In this document: piece by piece, positions 18,961 through 28,042 of the stretch
Layout: each line of letters begins with the position of its first letter
How positions within the stretch are numbered: position 1 is the stretch's first letter
Made by a program: the position numbers and the translations under genes
NCBI RefSeq assembly: GCF_003122385.1
Contig: NZ_CP029255.1
Span: 4,650,001-4,714,000, forward strand
Length of the DNA stretch: 64,000 nt
Origin: Flavobacterium crocinum
Lineage (GTDB): Bacteria; Bacteroidota; Bacteroidia; Flavobacteriales; Flavobacteriaceae
Direction: 5' to 3'
The notes under the pieces: generated by a model
Databases searched by the model: none
The model's input: only the letters and a program-made list of their open reading frames with translations
Told to the model about the DNA's origin: nothing

Positions 18961-21201
18961 TTAGTTTAGACCCCAATTTTGGTTTGGCTGTGCTCCCATT
19001 ACAAAATGAAGGACGCCGCCATTTAGCATTTCCTGGTGAGAGATTGCTGTTTTATTAAATGTTTTTCCGTTTAAAGTAGCCGATTGGATATAGAAATTCT
19101 TCTCTGAAACATTCTCTGCTTCAATTACAAAAGTTTTTCCGTTTGGAAGATTTAAAGTTGATTTCTCGAAAATCGGACTTCCAATTTCGTATTCTCCAGA
19201 AGCTGGATTCATTGGGTATAATCCCATTGAACTAAAAACATACCAAGCCGACATTTGTCCGCAGTCTTCGTTTCCGCTTAGACCGTTTGCTGTTGTATTG
19301 TATTGTGTGTCTAAAATATGACGCACCCAATATTGTGTTCTCCAAGGCTGTCTGGCATGGTTAAACATATATGCAATATGGTGGCTAGGCTCGTTTCCAT
19401 GCGCGTATTGTCCAATCAAACCAGAAATATCTGCCGAAACATTGTTTCCTGTAATCTCAGAACTCTCTGTAAATAACTGCTCTAAACGTTTGGTGAAAGT
19501 GTCATTTCCTCCGTGAAGTTTAATAAAATCATCCACATTATGAGGCACAAACCAACTGTGTTGCCAAGCGTTTCCTTCAGTATAATCCGTATGTTCTCTG
19601 TGATTCGAATGTTTTGGATCGAAAGGTTCGTTCCAGGATTTTCCATCTTCCGATTTTCCTCTCATGAAACCAGATTTGGCATCAAATAAATATTCGTATG
19701 CTTTTGAACGTTTAGAGAAAAACTCATAATCAGCTTGTTTTCCTAATGCTTTTGCCATTTGAGCTACACACCAATCGTCGTAAGCATATTCTAAAGTAAT
19801 CGTAACCGATTCATCTAATAAGTTATACGGAATATAACCGTATTTTTTGTAGAAATTCAATCCGCGTTCGTCTTGCATCATGGTTGCTTTCATCGCTTCG
19901 AAAGCTTTTTCAGCATCAAAACCTTTAATGCCTTTCATGTAAGCATCAACGATAACCGGAATCGAATGATATCCTGTCATGGTATTGGTTTCATTAGCAT
20001 ATAATGTCCAAACGGGAAGTATTTTTTTAGTTTCATAATAGGCCAACATTGAGTTCACTAAATCGGAAACCTTTGTTGGTTCTAATAGCGTCAGCAATGG
20101 GTTCTCTGCTCTAAAAGTATCCCAAAGCGATAATGTAGAATATGCTGTATAATCTTTAGCTGTAATAATTTTATCATCTTCTCTTCTAAACTGACCGTTC
20201 TTATCGCTGTACGTTACAGGCGCAACTTGTGCATGATATAAAGCGGTGTAGAAAATTGTTTTTAGAGAATCAATTGGTGTTTCTACTTTAATTTTACTTA
20301 AAGCTTTATTCCATTCTAAAGTCGCATCCGATTTTGCTTTTTCAAAACTATAGCCTTCAGCATCTAAATTCCCTTTTGCATTTTCAACACTTACAGAAGA
20401 AAGTGCCACTTTTACTCCTAATTCCTTAGAATTTTTAGAATCGAAAAATAATTGTAAAGCTGTATTTTCTCCTTCGGCACTTTTGCCAGAAACTACTTTT
20501 TTATCAGCTGTGATAATTGATTCTGTAATTGGTTTAGAAAATTTGGCAACAAAATATACTTTCTGATTTTTTGCCCAGCCCGTACTGTAACGGTATCCGC
20601 TAATTGTATTGGCATCTTCAATTTTGATAGACGTTTTTAATGCCTTATCCCAGTTAATCGCAAAACCAAGATCAACAACAACAGACTGAACGTCGTTATT
20701 ATTATAGGTATATTTATGGTATGCGGTTCTTTGCGTAGAAGTTAATTCTACATTGATTTTAGGATCCTCAAGAAAAACTTGGTAAGAACCCGGTGTTGCT
20801 TTTTCGTTAACATGATTGTATTTTGATTTATATGGAAGGAAATCGCGTGAAGCGGCTTTGGCGGTTAAATCTAATTTTTTGTTTGTCGGCATAAATAAAA
20901 TATCTGCCAAATCACCGATTCCTGTCCCGCTTAAGTGTAAGTGACTAAATCCGGAAACTATCGAGTCAGAATAATGATAACCAGAACACCAGTCCCAGCT
21001 TGAAATTCCATTATCCGGACTTACTTGTAACATTCCGAACGGAACTGTTGCCCCCGGATACGTATGTCCGTGACCGCCAGTACCTATAAAAGGATCTACA
21101 TAATTTGTTGCAAAACTTTTGTGATCTTTGTTTTTATCAACTTTTATTTTGCAACTTGCAATAAAAATTACCGTTAAAGAGAGCAGAGTAATTTTCCTCA
21201 T
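18961..21201 (-). CDS. GH92 alpha-mannosidase lipoprotein (second copy)
   Basis: A 746-residue exo-alpha-mannosidase with a lipobox FIASC (Cys about 17), so it is membrane-anchored, unlike the first GH92. It carries the canonical signatures: NYVDPFIGTGGHGHTYPGAT, SWDWCSGYHYSDS, GFSHLHLSGTG, STLSLWDTFRAENPL, HGNEPSHHIAYMFNHARQPW and GNEDCGQMSAWYVFSSMGLYP. This set is the one found in characterised Bacteroides alpha-1,2/1,3-mannosidases; the exact linkage is not deducible. It is the first gene of the leftward unit and faces the divergent LytS-type kinase gene across a 130-bp gap, which suggests direct control by that two-component system. Confidence 0.95.
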   Translation of the reverse strand: MRKITLLSLTVIFIASCKIKVDKNKDHKSFATNYVDPFIGTGGHGHTYPGATVPFGMLQVSPDNGISSWDWCSGYHYSDSIVSGFSHLHLSGTGIGDLADILFMPTNKKLDLTAKAASRDFLPYKSKYNHVNEKATPGSYQVFLEDPKINVELTSTQRTAYHKYTYNNNDVQSVVVDLGFAINWDKALKTSIKIEDANTISGYRYSTGWAKNQKVYFVAKFSKPITESIITADKKVVSGKSAEGENTALQLFFDSKNSKELGVKVALSSVSVENAKGNLDAEGYSFEKAKSDATLEWNKALSKIKVETPIDSLKTIFYTALYHAQVAPVTYSDKNGQFRREDDKIITAKDYTAYSTLSLWDTFRAENPLLTLLEPTKVSDLVNSMLAYYETKKILPVWTLYANETNTMTGYHSIPVIVDAYMKGIKGFDAEKAFEAMKATMMQDERGLNFYKKYGYIPYNLLDESVTITLEYAYDDWCVAQMAKALGKQADYEFFSKRSKAYEYLFDAKSGFMRGKSEDGKSWNEPFDPKHSNHREHTDYTEGNAWQHSWFVPHNVDDFIKLHGGNDTFTKRLEQLFTESSEITGNNVSADISGLIGQYAHGNEPSHHIAYMFNHARQPWRTQYWVRHILDTQYNTTANGLSGNEDCGQMSAWYVFSSMGLYPMNPASGEYEIGSPIFEKSTLNLPNGKTFVIEAENVSEKNFYIQSATLNGKTFNKTAISHQEMLNGGVLHFVMGAQPNQNWGLN

Positions 21202-21269
21202 ATCAAAACAATATTAATTTAACTTTAAATTTAGATAAATTCAACTTTTACCAAAATAAATTTAGACGG

Positions 21270-21319
21270 ACGACATTTAAACAGCTCTAAACATCAAAAA
21301 AAAGTAATAAACGACATTT
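21270..21319. promoter_or_regulatory. Direct repeat ACGACATTT in divergent control region
   Basis: The nonamer ACGACATTT occurs at 21270-21278 and 21311-21319, spaced 41 bp start to start (about four helical turns), within the 130-bp gap between the divergent GH92 and kinase genes. LytTR-domain regulators usually bind paired direct repeats, so this is a candidate site for the regulator at 22462-23178. Chance occurrence in AT-rich DNA is possible. Confidence 0.25.
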
Positions 21320-21331
21320 TATACTATCAAT

Positions 21332-22390
21332 ATGATTTTCAACTCAAGCAAATCTTATAAGCTTCCTGTTCGCTATCATGCCTACTTTTGGTTATCCTAT
21401 TTTATGCTTAATACACTTCGTTGGGGAAGCTATTTTAACGATTATGTGTATTCCTTAAAAACAACATTATTGGGTTTTCCAATTCACATGGCATTATGTT
21501 ATCTTAACATTTTAATTTTAATGCCCTATTTGGTTTATCGTAAAAAATACTTTCTATATATCGTAACCGTTTTGTCTGCCATTTTTGTAATGGTTGTGCT
21601 GAAATTTAATCTTACCTATTTATTAATTACACATAACGTCTGGCCTGAAGGACCACAAACGATCAACAAACTTACTTTAAATTATACAATAGATATGATG
21701 ATGGGCGAATTGTATGTAATGACTTTTGTAACCGCAATTAAAATCACACTTGATCTGTTACAGGAACAAAGACGTGTTACCGATTTGGAGAAATCTCAAC
21801 TGGAAACCGAACTGCTGTTTTTAAAATCCCAGATTTCACCACACTTTTTCTTCAATACCTTAAATAATATCTATTCTCTTTCTGTAGAAAAATCAAACAA
21901 AACGCCTAAAATTGTTTTAAAGCTTTCCGAACTAATGCGCTATATGCTTTATGAAACAAAAGAAAAGAAACAATCATTAGAAAATGAAATTCTATGCATT
22001 CAGAATTATCTTGATTTGGAAAGAATACGAAACGGAGAACGACTTGAAGTCAACATGTACATTTCCGGAGATATTCATGATAAAGAAATTTCACCGGTAT
22101 TATTACTGACATTTGTCGAAAATGCATTTAAGCATGGTGTCAACAAAAACACAGGAAATGTCGTTATTGATATTAACTTCAAAGTAAAAGGAGAATTTTT
22201 ATATTTTGTAATTTCAAACCCGATGCCTGAAATTACCGTACATAAAGATAATTTTAACAAGTCAAGTGGTATAGGTATTGAAAACGTCAAAAAAAGACTG
22301 GAACTGGCATATAATAAAAGTGACTATAAGCTTTCATTTAAAAATAAAAAGAATATTTTTGTCGTTAAGCTAGCTATAAAGGTCACATAG
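21332..22390 (+). CDS. LytS/YpdA-family sensor histidine kinase
   Basis: A 352-residue membrane kinase of the His_kinase/HATPase type typical of LytTR systems. About four hydrophobic segments occupy residues 15-140, with no large extracytoplasmic domain. A short coiled coil (QEQRRVTDLEKSQLETEL) leads into the phospho-acceptor box SQISPHFFFNTLNNIYSL (about His171), and an HATPase domain with FVENAFKHG and the SSGIGIENVKKRLEL G-box. The small sensory region suggests it senses an intramembrane or cytoplasmic cue. It precedes its cognate regulator by 71 bp and diverges from the GH92 gene; these two are the only plus-strand genes in the window. Confidence 0.93.
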   Translation: MIFNSSKSYKLPVRYHAYFWLSYFMLNTLRWGSYFNDYVYSLKTTLLGFPIHMALCYLNILILMPYLVYRKKYFLYIVTVLSAIFVMVVLKFNLTYLLITHNVWPEGPQTINKLTLNYTIDMMMGELYVMTFVTAIKITLDLLQEQRRVTDLEKSQLETELLFLKSQISPHFFFNTLNNIYSLSVEKSNKTPKIVLKLSELMRYMLYETKEKKQSLENEILCIQNYLDLERIRNGERLEVNMYISGDIHDKEISPVLLLTFVENAFKHGVNKNTGNVVIDINFKVKGEFLYFVISNPMPEITVHKDNFNKSSGIGIENVKKRLELAYNKSDYKLSFKNKKNIFVVKLAIKVT

Positions 22391-22461
22391 TCTCGCTTTT
22401 AAGAGTTTAGAAAACTATACCTACAAAAAACCAAATATCGGCCTAAATAATATATTTACAA

Positions 22462-23178
22462 ATGAAAATAAAGTGTTTAATTATCGATGATGAGCCATTG
22501 GCAATAAACGTTATTAAAAATTATATTGAACAGATTGAGGAGCTGGAATTAGTAAACACCTTTAGTAATTCTATTGAGGGATTAAATTTCTTGAAAAACA
22601 ATACTATTGATGTAATTTTTCTGGACATCAACATGCCTGTTTTAGACGGTATTAATTTTATCAAAAGTTTAGAAAATCCACCGTTGCTTATCATTACAAG
22701 TGCTTACGATCAGTTTGCAATTGAAACTTACGAGCTTGATGTTTTGGATTATCTGGTAAAACCAATTGAATTTCCACGTTTGATGAAAGCCGTAAACAAA
22801 ATCAGCAAACGTCTTAATAACACAGTAAGCAAATTACCGCAGGAAAACAGCAAAGAAAACCCTTTTATCTTCGTTAAAATCGACAAGAAAAAAATGAAGA
22901 AGATTTTCCTGAACGAAATTCTGGTAATCGAAAGTTTAAAGGATTATTTAAAAATCAGCACTACTTCCGGAAAATTCATCATTCACAGCACTTTATCTGA
23001 TTTTACAGGATTATTACCGGAAAGAGATTTCATCAGAATCCACAGATCCTACACGATTGCGATTGACAAAATTGACGCTGTCGAAGGAAACAGCATTGAA
23101 ATTGAAGGCTTACGATATGTAATAGGAAGATCTTACATAGACGAAGTGAAACAGAAAATCCTGAATTCATCGATTTAA
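22462..23178 (+). CDS. LytTR-family response regulator
   Basis: A 238-residue regulator with a receiver domain (acidic pair in IIDDEP, phospho-acceptor Asp55 in VIFLDINMP, Lys in YLVKPIEF) and a C-terminal LytTR DNA-binding domain (about residues 135-236, with FIFVKIDKKKMKKIFLNEIL, LKISTTSGKFI and the family motif FIRIHRSYTIAIDKI). Such regulators bind direct repeats upstream of target promoters. It is paired with the upstream kinase and placed between two N-glycan gene groups, so it is the best candidate regulator of the locus in this window. Confidence 0.95.
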   Translation: MKIKCLIIDDEPLAINVIKNYIEQIEELELVNTFSNSIEGLNFLKNNTIDVIFLDINMPVLDGINFIKSLENPPLLIITSAYDQFAIETYELDVLDYLVKPIEFPRLMKAVNKISKRLNNTVSKLPQENSKENPFIFVKIDKKKMKKIFLNEILVIESLKDYLKISTTSGKFIIHSTLSDFTGLLPERDFIRIHRSYTIAIDKIDAVEGNSIEIEGLRYVIGRSYIDEVKQKILNSSI

Positions 23179-23192
23179 GTTAAAGGTTATAC

Positions 23193-23251
23193 GTTATGGG
23201 TTATACGTTTGAGATTAAAGTTTCTTCAACTTATAACTTATAACCCATAAC
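23193..23251. repeat. Inverted repeat GTTATGGGTTATA
   Basis: Thirteen-base arms at 23193-23205 and 23239-23251 flank further TTATAAC/GTTATAC units just after the response-regulator stop. It resembles the short palindromic repeats scattered in Flavobacterium intergenic DNA. Confidence 0.5.
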
Positions 23252-23278
23252 TTTTTTACTTCTAAACCATATAAAAAC

Positions 23279-23308
23279 GAAAATGCGGCCAACCACGACC
23301 GCATTTTC
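23279..23308. terminator. Bidirectional terminator between convergent genes
   Basis: A 10-bp stem GAAAATGCGG (23279-23288) pairs with CCGCATTTTC (23299-23308) across a 10-nt loop. On the minus strand it is followed by CGTTTTTAT. It lies between the convergent response-regulator gene and the NagB fusion gene and could stop transcription from either side. Confidence 0.7.
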
Positions 23309-23378
23309 TCTCAATTATAGGTAACTAACCAAAATAAACCATGAAATAGTCTATTATCTTTATTGCTGCAAAAAGCAC

Positions 23379-25292
23379 TTAGAAATGATAACGTTTAAAC
23401 GCTTCGATAGCCGAATAATCTGCTAATCCTAAGTTGTGGTATTTCTCTGCAGTCAATCTGTTTCTGTCTTCAACTCGCACCCAAAACTCTCTGCTGTCAT
23501 CACCCTGAAACATAACTCCGTCTTTTTGAGACTGGTGATAAAAAATAGCATGTCGTTTCTTTAAAACCTGATCAGGACTCATTGGTACTGCCATGTCAAT
23601 CTGGTACGATTCCCATTCATGCCAGGCGCCTCTGTAAAGCCAAACCCAGCAATCTTTCATAAAGTCGTTGTGTTTTAATCTTTTTAGAGCTTCAAACAAA
23701 CTGTCTAAACATACTTTATGAGTTCCGTGCGGATCTGCTAAATCCCCAGCGGCATAAATTTGATGCGGTTTTATTCTTTCAATAATATCACACATGATGT
23801 CGATATCTGCATCCGAAAGATTATTCTTTTTAACTGTTCCGGTTTCGTAAAACGGAAGATCTAAAAAATGTACATTAGAATCCGGTAAACCTAAATAACG
23901 TGTCGCTCCAAAAGATTCACTTCTTCTAATTAATCCTTTTAATTTTCTAACTTCTAAAGAATCAATTTCATTTCCGGTTCTGTTTTGAAGAAATTCAATT
24001 ATTTTATCAGACATTTTAGAATCAGGATTCAATGCTTTTGAAATCTCTGCAAATTTCAAAGCTTCTTCATTTGAAACTGCAATATTTCCAGATGTCTGAT
24101 ATACCACATGAACTTCATGACCCTGCTCTATCAAACGATCAAAAGTTCCTCCCATCGAAATCACATCATCATCTGGATGCGGACTAAAGATGATTACTCT
24201 TTTCTTTTCCGGCATAGAACGTTCCGGCCTGTACGTATCATCAGCATTGGGTTTTCCTCCCGGCCATCCTGTTATGGTTTGCTGCATTTTATTGAACATT
24301 TTAATATTCAAATCGTATGCAGTTCCTTCTTCTGTCAAAAGACTCGACATTCCGTTGTCGTTATAATCTTTGTCCGTCAGTTTTAGGAAAGGTTTCTTCG
24401 TCAACTCACTTAACCAAGCCACCGCTTTTAATTTTAACTCATCTGTCCAAACACAAGACTTAACCAGCCAAGGCGTTTTTACTCTTGTTAGTTCAGACGA
24501 AGCTTCTGTATCTAGAACAAATGTTGTGTTGTTATGCTCTTGCAAATACGTAGCTGGAACTTGCGAAGAAACTTCTCCTTCGATTGTCTTTTTTATAATT
24601 CCTGCTTTACTGATTCCCCATCCCAGTAAAACAATTCTTTTTGCATTTCTTACAGTACCAATTCCCATCGTAATGGCTTTTCTCGGAACATTATCTATTC
24701 CTAAAAAAGTAGAAGCTGCATCAACTCTCGTTACATGATCCAGCGTAATACTTCTGGTCCCTGAATTTACGTGAGAACCTGGTTCATTAAACCCGATATG
24801 TCCCGTTCTTCCAATTCCAAGAAGCTGAAAATCCAATCCTCCATAAGAGATAATTTTCATCTCGTAATCGATACAATATTGTTGTAATTCCTCGGCACTC
24901 ACCTGTCCGTCAGGAATATTTATATTTTCTGAAGGAATATCTACATGATGAAACAAATGCTCATGCATAAAATGATAATAACTCTGCATATCATTTTTAT
25001 CCATCGGATAATATTCGTCCAAATTGAAGGTAACTACGTTAGCAAAACTAAGTCCTTCCTCTTTGTGCATTCTAACCAGTTCTTCGTAAACTTTGATAGG
25101 AGAAGATCCTGTAGCCAAACCTAAAACACAAGGTTCGTTCAGCTCGTTTTTCCTCTGAATTAAATTAGCAATTTCCCGAGCGACTAATAAAGAAGCTTCT
25201 TGCGACGATTCGAAAATAACATTGTGAATTTTCTCAAAACGAGTCTCTTCAAATTTCCCTGCTTCTCTAAAACCTATATCTTCTTTAATCAT
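23379..25292 (-). CDS. nagB: NagB-type glucosamine-6-phosphate deaminase fused to PIG-L/LmbE deacetylase
   Basis: A 637-residue cytoplasmic two-domain protein. Residues ~20-290 form a NagB-type domain (LATGSSPIKVYEEL, FNLDEYYPM with Asp92, RTGHIGFNEPGS with His165 and Glu170). Residues ~363-620 form a PIG-L/LmbE zinc deacetylase domain (FSPHPDDDVISMGGT, DPHGTHKVC). Together they could N-deacetylate a GlcNAc derivative and then deaminate and isomerise GlcN6P to Fru6P, replacing a separate NagA; this coupling is inferred. By alignment from memory, the position of E. coli NagB Asp141 (in VDGHIAFNE) is Thr here (RTGHIGFNE), a change that seems shared by this fusion subfamily. It would process the GlcNAc made by GH20 and GH130. 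It is the sole gene between terminator 23279-23308 and the repeats at 25477-25750. Confidence 0.88.
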   Translation of the reverse strand: MIKEDIGFREAGKFEETRFEKIHNVIFESSQEASLLVAREIANLIQRKNELNEPCVLGLATGSSPIKVYEELVRMHKEEGLSFANVVTFNLDEYYPMDKNDMQSYYHFMHEHLFHHVDIPSENINIPDGQVSAEELQQYCIDYEMKIISYGGLDFQLLGIGRTGHIGFNEPGSHVNSGTRSITLDHVTRVDAASTFLGIDNVPRKAITMGIGTVRNAKRIVLLGWGISKAGIIKKTIEGEVSSQVPATYLQEHNNTTFVLDTEASSELTRVKTPWLVKSCVWTDELKLKAVAWLSELTKKPFLKLTDKDYNDNGMSSLLTEEGTAYDLNIKMFNKMQQTITGWPGGKPNADDTYRPERSMPEKKRVIIFSPHPDDDVISMGGTFDRLIEQGHEVHVVYQTSGNIAVSNEEALKFAEISKALNPDSKMSDKIIEFLQNRTGNEIDSLEVRKLKGLIRRSESFGATRYLGLPDSNVHFLDLPFYETGTVKKNNLSDADIDIMCDIIERIKPHQIYAAGDLADPHGTHKVCLDSLFEALKRLKHNDFMKDCWVWLYRGAWHEWESYQIDMAVPMSPDQVLKKRHAIFYHQSQKDGVMFQGDDSREFWVRVEDRNRLTAEKYHNLGLADYSAIEAFKRYHF

Positions 25293-25476
25293 ATCTCTCG
25301 CTGATTTAATTAATGCAAGATAAAAGTAGAATTATAATATCTGTTATTACGAAAAATTCGACTAATAACGGCTGTCGTTCGTCAGAAAACAAAATAAGGC
25401 TGTTTCAAAAAAACACTTTTTTTTTAAGCTTCGGAGAAGCTCAATATTTATAGAAAACAATCAACGCTTACAATAC

Positions 25477-25541
25477 AAAAGCTCCAGCGGAACGACATAT
25501 TTTTCTACAATTGCATTATATGTCGCTCCGCTGGAGCTTTT
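25477..25541. repeat. Inverted repeat AAAAGCTCCAGCGGA, hairpin with T-run
   Basis: Twenty-four-base arms (25477-25500 and 25518-25541) match with one mismatch, and a T-run follows on the plus strand and the symmetric A-run precedes it, so it could terminate in either direction. It is the first of two large palindromes in the 549-bp gene-free gap 25293-25841 upstream of the NagB fusion gene. No open frame was recognised in that gap. Confidence 0.75.
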
Positions 25542-25668
25542 TTTATTTGTTTTATCGCAACTCTATAAATATTTGACCCCGCAGGGGTTCTCACTTATAA
25601 AATTATTACAAAACCGTTGTGTGAAATAGAGCAAAATAGTTTCATTCAAGAATTAAAATCTAATTTTA

Positions 25669-25750
25669 TCTGCTAAAATCCTTTTAAAATCTGCGTGAAA
25701 AATTTACAAGCAAAAGGATTTCACGCAGATTTTAAAAGGATTTTAGCAGA
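25669..25750. repeat. 32-bp perfect inverted repeat (AATCTGCGTGAAA family)
   Basis: Arms 25669-25700 and 25719-25750 are perfectly complementary over 32 bp around an 18-nt centre. The core AAAATCTGCGTGAAA resembles diffuse repeats at 32810-32934 and 62647-62693, which suggests one loosely related palindrome family. Confidence 0.8.
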
Positions 25751-25841
25751 TTTAGACAGATTTACATCTAAGCTAATTTAATAGAATTAAAAAAAATAAT
25801 TTCACCAGACGGGTTATTATAAATATTCCAATATCTGTCTT

Positions 25842-27935
25842 TTATTCAACAACTCCAATTTCAGCAATCGAAACTGTTTGTGTTTTTCCTACAGCTGCTG
25901 TAGCAACAAATTTCAAAAATCTTGCTTTAACCGTAGAAAAACTTTTAACTTGTTCAATTGGATTGTGTTTAATATTGGAGAATTCTCCTTCGGATTGTTT
26001 GTCCCAGTAAAAACTGTCTGCGCTTGTATACAATTCATAATTTGAAATCAGTCCCAAATTACTTCCTACTTGCTGTGGAGTATAGGTAAAACCTTTTATA
26101 CTAACCAATTCTCCCATATCTATAACAACGGTTTGCGGAAGTTTGTTCTCATTATTTCCAAAAGCCCAATCGGTATTAGCATCGCCATCAATAATTCTTT
26201 CAGCTGATTTATCATCTCCGCTTGAAACCGAAATCACTTTCCATTTTTCTTTAGAAACACCATATTTTGCTGATTTGACCGCGCTGTTGATTTTCTCTTT
26301 CGTATTTCTTGCAATAGCTTTTATTTCTACCGCTTTATTATACTTAAATGGTGCTTTGTATAAAGTGCTTTTTTCCGAAGGTGTTTTGCCATCCAAAGTA
26401 TAATAAATCGCAGCTCCTCCTTCTGATTTCATCGTAACCAAACCATTTTTATCTCTGCCAATGTGTGGTTCTTTTACAAAAGTCGGGGCATTGTACGCTT
26501 CAATTGTACTGATTACAAATCCTGCTTTCGCATCCAGAATATTAACTCTAAGTGCCGTTGCTGTAACGCGGTCTAAACGCAGAATTCTTTTGTAACCAAT
26601 TGTAGTTTCAGTGGCAATGGTTTTCCATTGTCCATCCACTTTTGCTTCGATAGAAAATGCTTTTACACGCTGTCCAAGTTTAATATATTCCTGAAGCAAA
26701 ACTCTATTGATTTCCGTTGGCTTTTTAAACGTAAATTCAACCGTAGCTTCTTTTACCTTATCATCAGTTGCCCAATAGGTATTTTTATTTCCGTCACTCA
26801 CATTTTGTGGACCAAAATTAGAATCGTTTGCACGAATGTTCGAAGCCTGAACCTGAGTTCCTGCTAAAAGTTCTCTGCTAAAATCGGCTTTAATTGTCGC
26901 AACCAGTTCTTTTAATCTTGCTTCATCATTTTCATGAACTAAACCGCGTCTGTCTACTGGAAGGTTTAATAATAAAGTAGCGTTTCGTCCAATCGATTCA
27001 TAATAGATATCGACCATTTCGTCAAGCGAACGTACTTTATCGTCTTCAACCGAATGATAAAACCATCCTGGTCTGATGGAAACGTCTGCCTCTCCCGGAA
27101 CCCATTTTTCTCCGTCTTCATGACCAGACATAAATTCGCTATAATGTACTTTTCCTGCCAATTCATCTTTTTGGCGTAATAAAGACCAATTCGTTTTTCC
27201 TGCACGTCCTTCTTCGTTTCCAATCCATCTTGCTTCAGATGGACCAACTCCCCAAACCAGCGTTTTTGGTGCGATACTGTAAATTAATTTATAAGTTTCG
27301 TCCCAATTATAATAAGTTAACGTATTGATTTTTCTGGTTTCGTTTGCGCCTCCATAATATCCATCGCCGCCGTTGGCACCGTCAAACCACATTTCGAAAA
27401 CATCACCGTAGTTGGTCAATAATTCTTTTAACTGATTTCTGAAATACGTAATATACTCCGGTTTGCCATATTGCGGGTGATTTCTGTCCCAAGGAGAAAG
27501 GTATAATCCTAATTTTAAATCGTACTCTTTACAGGCAGCAGCCAATTCTTTTACCAAATCTCCTTTTCCATTTTCCCAAGGTGAATTTTTAACTGAACGT
27601 TCAGTATAAGCTGAAGGCCAAAGGCAAAAACCATCATGATGCTTGGCAACCAGAATAATTCCTTTCATTCCGGCTTCTTTTACTACTCTCGTCCATTGAC
27701 GAACATCCAATTGCGACGGATTAAAAAGTTCCGGCGATTCGTCTCCAAAACCCCATTCTTTATTGGTAAAGGTGTTTAATGAAAAATGTACGAAAGCATA
27801 AAATTCCATTTCCTGCCAATCGATTTGTTTCTGCGTTGGAACTGGTCCAAAAGGTTTTGGTGCATTGGTAAATTCCTGTCCAAAACTGCTAAAAATTACA
27901 CCAAAAAGACATAAAGAAAGGTAAATGTTTTTCAT
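25842..27935 (-). CDS. Exported modular GH29 alpha-L-fucosidase (second copy)
   Basis: A 697-residue secreted fucosidase of the GH29-B type (alpha-1,3/1,4-specific in characterised relatives). After the signal peptide (SSFGQ) the barrel shows FYAFVHFSLNTFTNKEWGFGDE, LVAKHHDGFCLWPSAYTE and the nucleophile Asp in FEMWFDGANGGDGYYGG (about Asp185). Then come an F5/8 type C domain (~345-485), a chitobiase/hexosaminidase-type C-terminal segment (YYTLDGKTPSEKSTLYKAPF, ~510-560) and a second F5/8-like domain to the end. It likely removes Lewis-type fucose. It stands alone, 549 bp from the NagB fusion gene and 404 bp from the next gene. Confidence 0.94.
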   Translation of the reverse strand: MKNIYLSLCLFGVIFSSFGQEFTNAPKPFGPVPTQKQIDWQEMEFYAFVHFSLNTFTNKEWGFGDESPELFNPSQLDVRQWTRVVKEAGMKGIILVAKHHDGFCLWPSAYTERSVKNSPWENGKGDLVKELAAACKEYDLKLGLYLSPWDRNHPQYGKPEYITYFRNQLKELLTNYGDVFEMWFDGANGGDGYYGGANETRKINTLTYYNWDETYKLIYSIAPKTLVWGVGPSEARWIGNEEGRAGKTNWSLLRQKDELAGKVHYSEFMSGHEDGEKWVPGEADVSIRPGWFYHSVEDDKVRSLDEMVDIYYESIGRNATLLLNLPVDRRGLVHENDEARLKELVATIKADFSRELLAGTQVQASNIRANDSNFGPQNVSDGNKNTYWATDDKVKEATVEFTFKKPTEINRVLLQEYIKLGQRVKAFSIEAKVDGQWKTIATETTIGYKRILRLDRVTATALRVNILDAKAGFVISTIEAYNAPTFVKEPHIGRDKNGLVTMKSEGGAAIYYTLDGKTPSEKSTLYKAPFKYNKAVEIKAIARNTKEKINSAVKSAKYGVSKEKWKVISVSSGDDKSAERIIDGDANTDWAFGNNENKLPQTVVIDMGELVSIKGFTYTPQQVGSNLGLISNYELYTSADSFYWDKQSEGEFSNIKHNPIEQVKSFSTVKARFLKFVATAAVGKTQTVSIAEIGVVE

Positions 27936-28042
27936 TGCTGAGCTGCGTTAAAAGAGTCTATAAAACATAAATGTACTATAAATTGATATTTGATGGTAAG
28001 AATTTCGACCAATAACAGGTTTAAAAGCATTTATGCTTTTAA

